A DNA stretch of 64,000 nt from Larus michahellis (Eukaryota > Chordata > Aves > Charadriiformes > Laridae): positions 1-64,000 of the forward strand of contig NW_027435990.1 in the NCBI RefSeq assembly GCF_964199755.1. Direction: 5' to 3'. Shown piece by piece: positions 55,130-64,000 of the stretch (position 1 is its first letter; the number at the start of each line of letters is the position of its first letter). The notes under the pieces were generated by a model. It was not told the origin of the DNA. It made no database searches and saw only the letters and a list, made by a program, of their open reading frames with translations. The position numbers were made by a program, and so were the translations under genes.

Positions 55130-56060
55130 TTCTGGGGGTCTGGGGGCTCTGCGAGGGAGCGCCGGGGGCTGTCGTGAGGAGAACCCCCCCCGAACGGGGC
55201 CGGGGGACCCCCCTGAGGGGAGAAAGGGGGACGCACCCCGGTTTCGGGGGGCTGGGACCCCTCTGAGGGAGGGCCGAGGGCTGTCGTGAGGAGAACCCCC
55301 CCTGAATGGGGCTGGGGGACCCCCCTGAGGGGCTCTGGGGACTCCCCTGAGGGGAGAAAGGGGGGGCTCCCCCGTTTTTGGGGTCTGGGGGACCCTCCAA
55401 GGGAGCCATCGGGGGTGTCGTGAGGAGAACCCCCCCCGAATGGGGCTGGGGGACCCCCCTGAGGGGGTCTGGGGACTCCCCTGAGGGGAGAAAGGGGGGG
55501 CTCCCCCGTTTTTGGGGTCTGGGGGACCCTCCGAGGGAGCCATCGGGGGTGTCGTGAGGAGAACCCCCCCCGAATGGGGCTGGGGGACCCCCCTGAGGGG
55601 GTCGGGGCACCCCCCTGAGGGGAGAAAAGGAGGGGGACCCCTGTTTTGGGGTTTGGGGGATCCTCTGGGGGAACCCCACCGGGGGTGTCGTGAGGAGAAC
55701 CCCCCTTGAATGGGGCTGGGGCACCCCCCTGAGGGGAGAAAGGGGGGGGCCCCCCGTTTTTGGGGTCTGGGGGACCCTCTGAGGGACCCTTCGGGGGCGT
55801 TGTGAGGAGAACCCCCCCTGAATGGGGCCGGGGGACCCCCCTGTGTGGGGAGAAAAGGGGGGGACCCCTGTTTTTGGGTCTGGGGGAGCCTCTGGGGGAC
55901 CCCCACCGGGGGTGTCGTGAGGAGAACCCCCCCTGAATGGGGCCGGGGGACCCCCCTGGGTGGGTCTGGGGACCCCGCTGTGGGGGGAGCAGTGGGGGGG
56001 GACCCCTTTTTGGGGGGTCCTCGGGAGCCTCTGTGAGCCCGGGGACCCCCTTGGGGACCC
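55130..56060. repeat. FLNA intron 1 minisatellite
   Basis: About eight units of some 105-150 bases contain GTCGTGAGGAGAACCCCCCC, GGGGACCCCCCTGAGGGG and CCCCGTTTTTGGGGTCTGGG. The rest of intron 1 to 56860 is G-rich degenerate repeat. Confidence 0.93.
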
Positions 56061-56974
56061 CTCGTTGGGCTGGGGGGGGCGGACACCCGGGGGACCCTCC
56101 TGGACACCCCTCTTTGGGGGTGCAGAGCCGGGGGGGGCGGGGGGGGAGCCCTTTTTGAGGGGTCTGGGACCCCCGTGGGGCGTGGCAGATCTCATGCCCT
56201 CCCCCCCCCCCCCCAAAAAAAAATTTGGGGACTGACGGGGGAATTTGGGGTCTCTCCCCAAATTAGGGGACCCCCCCCCGAAGCCTGGGGGCACCCGGGG
56301 GGGTCCCAAAGGGCCTTAATGGGGGGCTTTTGGGGGGGAGGGTGTAGATTGGGATGGGGGTGTCCCTTAAATGGGGGACTCACAGAGGGGGACCCCCGAA
56401 TAGGGGGTGCACCGGGGGGGTCCCGGTGTGGGGGTGCAGCGGTGGGTCCCCTCAATAGGGGCGCACTGGGGGTGGGGGGGGGTGTCTCTGAATAGGGGTG
56501 CAGCAAAGGGGCCCCCCCGGTGTTGGGGGGGCACCAAGGGGTCCCGCAGAGTAGGGGGGGGTCCCCAGTTAGGGGGGAGCGGAGCAGCCCCCCGGCGGGG
56601 GGGGGGGGGGGATGGTTGTCCCCCCGTGTTGGCGTCCCCCGGACGGGGGGGGGGGTGGTCCCCGGTTTGGGGCGCAGGGGATGATCCGGGGGGGGGGTGT
56701 CCCCCAGGGTTGGCGTCTCCCGGTGCGGGGGTGCACGATGGGGTCCCCCGGTGTGTGTGTGGGGGGGTCCCCAGTTTGGGGCGCAGGGGGCCGTCTCCCG
56801 GTTGCAGGGGGTGCGGGGTCGTCGTCGTCGTCGTCCCCCCTCTCTGACGCCCCCCTCCCCGCAGGTGCCGCCCCCCGCCCGTCCGCCGGCGCAGGCGCGG
56901 CCCCGCCCCGCCGCCCCCCCTCGCCCCCCCCCCCCCCGCTCCTCGCCGCCCCCCCCCCCCCCCACGCCATAGGG

Positions 56975-59900
56975 ATGAGCGGCGGCGGCCGCCCGCGGGC
57001 GCAGGAGGCGTCGTCCCGCGGCGAGGCGGACGGGGAGATGCCGGCCACCGAGAAGGACCTGGCGGAGGACGCGCCCTGGAAGCGCATCCAGCAGAACACC
57101 TTCACCCGCTGGTGCAACGAGCACCTCAAGTGCGTGCAGAAGCGGGTGGGCAACCTGCAGACCGACCTGGGCGACGGGCTGCGGCTGATCGCGCTGCTGG
57201 AGGTGCTGAGCCAGAAGAAGATGGGCCGCAAGTACAACGCCCGCCCCACCTTCCGCCAGATGCAGCTGGAGAACGTCTCGGTGGCCCTGGAGTTCCTGGA
57301 GAGGGAGAACATCAAGCTGGTCTCCATCGGTGAGGACGGGGGGGGCGGGAAGGGGAGACCCCCTCCTCCGAGCCCCCCGCGGCGATGCGGAGCCTGCGGG
57401 AAGCCCCCTGCCCGGAGACACGGCGCCACGGCGGGGGGGGGGATTGGGGAGCCCCCGCTCACGATCCCCGTCGTTATGGGGGGCTTGGGGAGCCCCCGTG
57501 CTTATGGGGGGGCTTTGGGGAGCCCCCGATCCCCATCGTTATGGGGGGCTCGGGGAGCCCCCATGCTTATGGGGGGGCTTTGGGGAGCCCCCGATCCCCG
57601 TCGTTGTGGGGGGCTTGGGGAGCCCCCGCTCCCGATCCCCATCGTTATGGGGAGCTTGGGGAGCCCCCATGCTTATGGGGGGGCTTTGGGGAGCCCCCGA
57701 TCCCCATCGTTATGGGGGGCTCGGGGAGCCCCCATGCTTATGGGGGGGCTTTGGGGAGCCCCCGATGCCCATCGTTATGGGGGGCTTTGGGGAGCCCCCT
57801 GTGCAGAACCCCCTCTCTATGAGGGGTTTTTGGGGAGCCCCCGCTCCCCATCTCCATCACTGTGGGGGGCTTTGGGGAGCCCCCTGCCCAGAGCCCCATG
57901 GTTGGGGGGGGCCTTTGAGGAGCCCCCCCCCTAGCCCGCATGGCCATGCAGGACCTCTGGAGAGCCGCCCCCCCAATCTCCATCGCTATGTGGGGCCTTT
58001 GAGGAACCCCCCCAATCCCTATGGCTTTGGGGAGCCCCCCCCCCCCTTCCGATCCCCATAGTAACAGGGTGCTTTTGGGGACGCTCCCCCCCCCTCGATG
58101 GAATGCTTTGAGCCCCCCCCTCCATGGAGCCCCCATGGCGATGGGCCGCCTTTGTGCCCCCTCCCCCCAACGGGACGCTTTGGGGACCCCCCCTCAGGAG
58201 CCCCCCCTTGCAGTGCGATGCCTTTGAGAGCCCCCTGCCAGCGGGAGGCCTTGGGGGTCCTCCCCCCTTTTGAGCCCCCCCCCCCCCCCCGTCTTGCCAC
58301 GAGTCCCCCTTTTGGGAGACCCTCACGGGGCTCCACAGAAGACACCACCCCCCCGTTTTGGGAGCCCCTGATGGGTTCCCCCGCTCCGGGAGCCCCTCAT
58401 CGGAGACCCCCGGTGGGGTCCTATGTGGGACCCCCCCCCCCCAATTCCGTATCCCCCCATTCCGGCCCCTCCCCGCCCCCTCGGCCCCATAACAAAGGCG
58501 GGGGGGGGGGGGGCGGCCGGGCCCGCTCCCATCCCAGGAATGTGGGGGGGGCGCCGGGTCCCCCCGTCCCGCCGGGGGTGGGGCCGGGGCGGGGGGGGGG
58601 GGGGGGTGGCCGCGGCCCCGCCCTGCGGTTCCCCGCATCCTGCGGGCACGGATTGCGGGGGGCCCCGCGGGGGGCCGCGCTCCCCGCCCGCCGCCGGGGC
58701 CGGGGGGGCCCCGCAGGGGGTCTGGGGGGTCCCGGGGGGTCCCCGGTGGGGCGGGGGGCGGGGGCGGGGCCGCGGGGGGGCGGGGCCTCGCTGGAGCCCG
58801 AGCCCATATAAGGCCAAAAAATGCTGGAGCGGGGGGTGGGGCCGGGGGCGGGGCCTGGGGCCCCATCCCCCACCCCGCAGCGCCTCCCCCCCCCCCCCTC
58901 GAACCCCCTCCCGCGGGGCGGGGGACCCAGGCGTCCGTTACACCCCCCCGAACCCGTAATGGGGACCCGGGTGTCCGTTACACCCCCCGTTACACCCCCC
59001 CACACCCTGATGGGGACCCGAGTGTCCGTTACACCCCCCAGAACCCCTAATGGGGACCCGGGCGTCCGTTACACCCCCCCTTACACCCCCCCCGAACGCT
59101 AACGGGGACCCGGGTGTCCGTTACACCCCCCGTTATACCCCCCTGAACCCCTAACGGGGACCCGGGCGTCTGTTACACCCCCCGTTACACCCCCCTGAAC
59201 CCTTAATGGGGACCCGGGTGTCCGTTACACCCCCCTGAACCCTTAATGGGGACCCGGGCGTCCGTTACACCCCCCGTTACACCCCCCTGAAGCCTTAATG
59301 GGGACCCGGGCGTCCGTTACACCCCCCGTTACACCCCCCTGAACCCTTAATGGGGACCCGGGCGTCCGTTACACCCCCCGTTACACCCCCCTGAACCCTT
59401 AATGGGGACCCGGGCGTCCGTTACACCCCCCGTTACACCCCCCTGAACCCTTAATGGGGACCCGGGCGTCCGTTACACCCCCCGTTACACCCCCCTGAAC
59501 CCTTAATGGGGACCCGGGCGTCCGTTACACCCCTCATTACACCCCCCTGAACCCTTAATGGGGACCCGGGCGTCCGTTACGCACCCCTCAAACCCCTAAC
59601 GGGGACCTGGGCGTCCGTTACGCCCCCCTTTACACCCTCCTGAACGCCTACCGGGGACCTGGGCACCCAGGCCCCCCCTGTTATACGCCCCCCCCGATGA
59701 GGACCCAGGCATCCCCCTGGGGACTCTCTTGTGTCATCCCCCCCCCTCCGCTGGGAGCTGGCTCCATCCCACTCCCGGGTGCCATGTCCCCACGTGGCCC
59801 GTGTGTCCCCATGGCGCAGACGTACAGCGCCCTGTCCCCGCGCCCCCCGCCATGTCCCCCCAGCACTGGGTCCCTGTCCCCCCGGGGTGTCCCCCCAAGG

Positions 59901-62900
59901 TGTCCCCATCCCCCGGGGGTCTGACCCCCCCGTCCTCCAGGGGTCTGATCCCCCTGTCCCCCCATGGTGTCCCCGTCCCCCAGGGCCCCGTGGGGGTCTG
60001 ACGCCATGTCCCCCTGTGGTGTCCCTGTCCCCTGGGGGTCTGGTCCCCGTCACCCTGCGACATCCTCATCTCCTGGGGGTCTGCCCCCCTGTCCCCCCAT
60101 GGCGTCCCCATCCTCTGGAGCCCCGCAGGGGTCTGACTCCCTGTTCCCCCATGGTGTCCTGGGGCCCCACAGGGTCTGCCCCCCTGTCCCCCCATGGCGT
60201 CCCTGTCCTCCAGGGCCCCACAGGGTCTGCCCCCCTGTCCCCCCATGGCGTCCCCGTCCTCTGGGGCCCCACAGGGGTCTGACTCCCTGTCCCCCCATGG
60301 TGTCCCTGTCCCTGGGGCCCTGTGGGGTCTGACCCCCTGTCCCCCCATGGTGTCCCTGTCCCCTGGGGCCCCGCGGGGTCTGACCCCCTGTCCCCCCATG
60401 GCGTCCCTGTCCCCCAGGGCCCCACAGGGTCTGCCCCCCTGTCCCCCCATGGCATCCCCGTCCTCTGGTGCCCCCGCAGGGTCTGCCCCCCTGTCCCCCA
60501 GGCCCCCGCGGGGCCTGACGCCCTGTCCCGCTGTCCCCCCGCAGACAGCAAGGCCATCGTGGATGGGAACCTGAAGCTGATCCTGGGGCTGATCTGGACG
60601 CTGATCCTGCACTACTCCATCTCCATGCCCATGTGGGACGAGGAGGACGAGGAGGAGGCCAAGCGGCAGACGCCCAAGCAGCGCCTGCTGGGCTGGATCC
60701 AGAACCGCCTGCCCCAGATCCCCATCACCAACTTCAGCAAGGACTGGCAGAGCGGCCGGGCCCTGGGCGCCCTGGTCGACAGCTGCGCGCCCGGTGAGGG
60801 GACGGGGACGCGGCGGGGGTGTCCGGGGGGTGTGGGGAGGCACGGGGGGTGGCTCTGGGGGTGCATGAGGATCTGGGTGATGGCCCTGGGGGTGCATGGG
60901 GACACGGGAGGTGGCCCTGGGCGTTCATGGGGAAATAGGGGTGGCTCTGGGGGTTCATGGGGACGTGGAGGGTGGCCCTGGGGGTGCATGGGGACACAGG
61001 GAGGGGGCTCTGGGGGTTCATGGGGACATAGGGGTGGCTCTGGGGGTTCATGGGGACACGGGGACATGGCTCTAGGGTTCATGGGGATGTGGAGGATGGC
61101 CCTGGGGGTGCATAGGGACATAGGGGTGCCCCTGGGGGTGCATGGGGACACGGGGACGTTGCTCTAGAGTGCACAGGGACGTGGAGGGTGGCCCTGGGGG
61201 TGCATGGGGACACAGGGAGGGGGCTCTGGGGGTTCATGGGGACGTAGGGGTGGCTCTGGGGGTGCATGGGGACATAGGGGTGGCTCTGGGGGTTCATGGG
61301 GACGTAGGGGTGGCCCTGGGGGTGCATGGGGACACAGGGAGGGGGCTCTGGGGGTTCATGGGGACGTAGGGGTGGCCCTGGGGGTGCATGGGGACACAGG
61401 GAGGGGGCTCTGGGGGTTCATGGGGACGTAGGGGTGGCTCTGGGGGTGCATGGGGACATAGGGGTGGCTCTGGGGGTTCATGGGGACGTAGGGGTGGCCC
61501 TGGGGGTGCATGGGGACACAGGGAGGGGGCTCTGGGGGTGCATGGGGACGTAGGGGTGGCTCTGGGGGTGCATGGGGACGTAGGGGTGGCTCTGGGGGTT
61601 CATGGGGACACAGGGACGTTGCTCTAGGGTTCATGGGGACATGGAGGGTGGCCCTGGGGGTGCATGGGGACGTGGGAGGTGGCTCTGGGGTTCATGGGGA
61701 CATAGGGGTGCCTCTGGGGCTGCATGGGGACATGGGGATGTGGCTCTAGGGTTCATGGGGACATGGAGGGTGGCCCTGGGGGTGCATGGGGACGCGGGAG
61801 GTGGCTCTGGGGTTCATGGGGACACGGGTGATGGCCCTGGGGGCATGCAGGGACACAGCAGGGTGGCCCTGGGGATGCACGGGGACACAGAGGGGGTGGC
61901 TCTGGGGCTTTACGGAGACGTGGGTGACGGCCTTTGGGGCAGGGGGGGACGCGGGGGGTGGCCTCGGGGTGCACAGAGACAATGTAGAACGGCGTTAGCA
62001 GGGGAGGGGACACGGGGCAGCTGTGTGTCCCCCCCCTCTTCCCTGCTGGTGACCGTGCGCCCCGTCCGTCCCCGCAGGGCTGTGCCCCGACTGGGACTCG
62101 TGGGACCCCAGCAAGCCCGTGGACAACGCGCGGGAGGCCATGCAGCAGGCCGACGAGTGGCTGGGCATCCCCCAGGTGGGCAGGGGGGGCTCAAACCCTC
62201 TCGGTGGGGGGGAGCCGGGTGTCCCGGAGCAGCCCGGTGACCCCCCCCCTCCGTGTGTCCCACCTCAGGTGATCACCCCCGAGGAGATCGTGGACCCCAA
62301 CGTGGACGAGCACTCGGTCATGACCTACCTGTCGCAGTTCCCCAAGGCCAAGCTCAAGCCGGGGGCCCCCCTGCGCCCCAAACTCAACCCCAAGAAGGCC
62401 CGAGCCTACGGCCCCGGTGAGGGGGGGCCCCCCCCTTCCTTCCCCATGGGGCTGCGGGACCCCCCCCGTCTCCTGCCTGCCCCTCAGCCGTTTTGGGGGT
62501 CGCGCTCTGGTTTTTACGACATTGTGGGGCTGGACCCGGTTCCCTGCAGACTCTGGTCCCCTCCCCATGTGCTATAGGGCCTTGGGGACCTGCCCTGTGC
62601 CCTATAGGTCCGGGGATCCCCCTCTTTCTTACAGAGCTGGGGGGTGCCACCCTATGGATCGGGGTTACCTATAGATTTGGGGCATTTCCCATTCCCTATA
62701 GAGCCATTTCCCATTCCCTATGGATGTGGGGGATCCCCCTGTTCCCAGCGGGGCTGTGGGGCAGATCCCTGTTCCCCATAGGACCGCTCGCTATGGGGCT
62801 GGGACCGCCGTCGGGGGTGGGGGGGCCGGGACCCCCGTGGGGCTGACGGTGGGTCCCGCAGGCATCGAGCCCACGGGGAACATGGTGAAGCAACGGGCCG

Positions 62901-63780
62901 AGTTCACGGTGGAGACGATCAGCGCGGGGCAGGGGGACGTGCTGGTGTACGTGGAGGACCCCGCCGGGCACCGCGAGGAGGTGGGCACGGGGCTGGGGGG
63001 GGCCGGGGGGGCTGGGGAGGGGTCCGTGGGGTGACGTGGGGTGCTGCGGGTGAGCGGGAGATCCTGGTGTCCCCGAAGGACCACGGACCTGGAGGTTGGT
63101 TCAGGGCTGGGGGGGGGAGTCCGTCAGCTGGGGTGGGGGCTCTGGGGGTGGGAGGTGGGTCCCTGTGGGGTTTCGTGGGGACTCCAGGGGGGGTTGTATG
63201 GCTTTTGGGGCCCCCCCGGGGGGTCTCACAGCTCGGTTCCCCCCCCCTCCGCAGGCTAAAGTGGTGGCCAACAACGACAAGAACCGGACGTTCTCCGTCT
63301 CCTACGTTCCCAAAGTCACCGGCGTGCACAAGGTGGGGCTGGGGGGGCCTTTGTGGGGACTTGGGGGCCCGGGAGTGTTTTAGGGGGGTCCTGAGGCATT
63401 TTGGGGCCCCTCGGGCTGGTTTGGGCCCTGTTGTGCTGCTCTTTTTTTTTTTTTTTTTTTCTTTTTTTTTTCTTTTTGAGGTCTAGAGTGAGAATTTTGA
63501 GGTTTTGGGGCGGGTTTGGGGCCTCCGTGAGGTTTTGGGGCCACCAGGGAGGTTCCTGGGGCCTCCGGTGAGGTTCTCTGCTCCCCACCCCCCGTTTTCG
63601 GGGCCCCCCCCCCGCAGGTGACGGTGCTCTTCGCGGGGCAGCACATCGCCAAGAGCCCCTTCGAGGTGCAGGTGGGGCGGGCGGCGGGCGACGCCGGCCG
63701 GGTGACGGCGCAGGGCCCCGGCATCGAGCCCCTGGGCAACGTGGCCAACAAGAGCACCTACTTCGAGATCTTCACCGCCG
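56975..63780 (+). CDS. FLNA: Filamin A, N-terminal part (continues past the window)
   Basis: Coding exons seen are 56975-57329 (acceptor at 56864, 5' UTR before the ATG), 60545-60793, 62078-62175, 62269-62416, 62862-62980, 63255-63332 and 63618-63780. They encode the first 403 residues of a protein of about 2,640. Filamin A cross-links actin and anchors membrane receptors (established). After a short variable start, [14 protein letters not shown] leads into calponin-homology domain 1 (about 36-140, with [18 protein letters not shown] and [12 protein letters not shown]) and domain 2 (about 161-265, with [26 protein letters not shown] and [17 protein letters not shown]). Next come Ig repeat 1 (from about 284, GIEPTGNMV) and the start of Ig repeat 2. 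The variable start and FLNA-like wording in domain 1 favour FLNA over FLNB or FLNC, as does the Xq28-like neighbourhood. No breaks are seen. The gene is truncated by the window edge. Confidence 0.95.
57470..57925. repeat. GGGGAGCCCCCGATCCCCAT minisatellite (FLNA intron 2)
   Basis: Units of about 60 bases contain GCTTATGGGGGGGCTTTGGG and CCCCATCGTTATGGGGGGCT. The following sequence to 58400 is a diverged form. Confidence 0.92.
58537..58813. promoter_or_regulatory. FLNA intron 2 segment with CArG box and TEAD-like site
   Basis: A second perfect CArG box CCATATAAGG lies at 58804-58813, followed by CCAAAAAATG. A TEAD-type GGAATGT (reverse ACATTCC) is at 58537-58543. The interval is CpG-rich and unique. 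It may be an intronic SRF/TEAD enhancer or an alternative promoter. This is inference. Confidence 0.45.
58945..59640. repeat. GGGGACCCGGGCGTCCGTTA minisatellite (FLNA intron 2)
   Basis: About eleven units of some 57-61 bases contain GACCCGGGCGTCCGTTACAC and CCCCCTGAACCCTTAATGGG. The central copies are near-identical. Confidence 0.96.
59880..60530. repeat. CCCCCATGGCGTCCCTGTCC minisatellite (FLNA intron 2, right end)
   Basis: Units of about 55-60 bases contain GTCCCCCCATGGTGTCCCTG and GGGGCCCCACAGGGTCTG. The array stops just before the exon at 60545. Confidence 0.92.
60840..61900. repeat. GGGGGTGCATGGGGACACAG minisatellite (FLNA intron 3)
   Basis: About 35 units of 30-31 bases contain GGCTCTGGGGGTTCATGGGG and ACGTAGGGGTGGCCCTGGG. 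Confidence 0.95.
63441..63477. repeat. Poly-T tract (FLNA intron 7)
   Basis: A 37-base tract is almost pure T with three C interruptions. It could be a remnant retroposon tail on the minus strand, but no element body is recognisable beside it. Confidence 0.8.
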
Positions 63781-64000
63781 GTGAGCCCCGGGGGGGGCTC
63801 CGGGGGGGGCTCGAGGGGTTTTGGGGGGCTCATGGGGGGTTTGGGGAGGCTCTGGGGGAGTTGGGGGGGCATTGGGGGGACTCGGGGGGGGGGCTCTGGA
63901 GGGTGTTGGGGAGATCTGAGGGGGGTCAGGGGGGCTCCGGGGGTTTTGGGAGGCTTTGAGGAGGCTCTGGGGGGGTCAGGGAGGTTTTGGGGGGGGCTCT

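Noticed and set aside
63441-63477. Poly-T tract as proof of a retroposon
   Set aside because: No SINE or LINE body, target duplication or promoter boxes can be seen next to it.

Overview
This window is vertebrate nuclear DNA, almost certainly from a bird. It carries two adjacent cone opsin genes of types that birds and reptiles keep side by side, SWS2 (blue) and LWS (red). The surroundings are extremely GC-rich and packed with minisatellites, as is typical of a bird microchromosome, a compartment often missing from assemblies. All genes are split by GT-AG introns, and I mapped exon borders from reading frame, splice sites and remembered family sequences. No search was run, and the species is not determined.

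Layout from left to right. Bases 1-4000 hold repeats, a CCAAT-rich CpG island (about 640-1220) that may be the promoter of a gene lying off the left edge, and a cluster of CRX/OTX-type sites (3083-3165). SWS2 opsin (plus strand, 4079-10341, 5 exons, 362 aa) follows a TATA box. Between the opsins lie about 4 kb of minisatellite, a lone low-GC block (13340-13402) and a homeodomain/MEF2 site cluster (14611-14839). That cluster is my candidate for the LWS locus control region. LWS opsin (plus, 17245-21866, 6 exons, 364 aa) has all five tuning residues in the red state. A CpG island with ten CCAAT boxes (22266-22790) probably starts ATP2B3, the plasma-membrane calcium pump PMCA3 (plus, coding 28132-44659, 20 exons). 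ATP2B3 converges on CCNQ (minus, 47833 to about 45200), the cyclin partner of CDK10. CCNQ shares a CpG island carrying four perfect CRE palindromes with HAUS7 (plus, 48632-51388, 10 exons, 325 aa), an augmin subunit. FLNA (filamin A, plus) starts at about 54.9 kb with a perfect CArG box and runs off the right edge after coding exon 7.

The same six genes lie in human Xq28 or are related to genes there, but in another order, so this is a rearranged Xq28-like block. The two opsins form a functional pair in cone photoreceptors. The other genes are general cell-biology genes without an evident joint pathway.

The most unusual property is that intronic minisatellites have captured exon borders. In SWS2, LWS and ATP2B3 the repeat next to a real exon contains its 3' splice site plus the first 25-42 bases of the exon, repeated several times. 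In two places in ATP2B3 a 5' splice site is copied in the same way. Several of these decoy acceptors are in frame with, and open into, the true exon. I saw no retroviral, LINE, SINE or DNA-transposon body and no convincing tRNA or rRNA gene.
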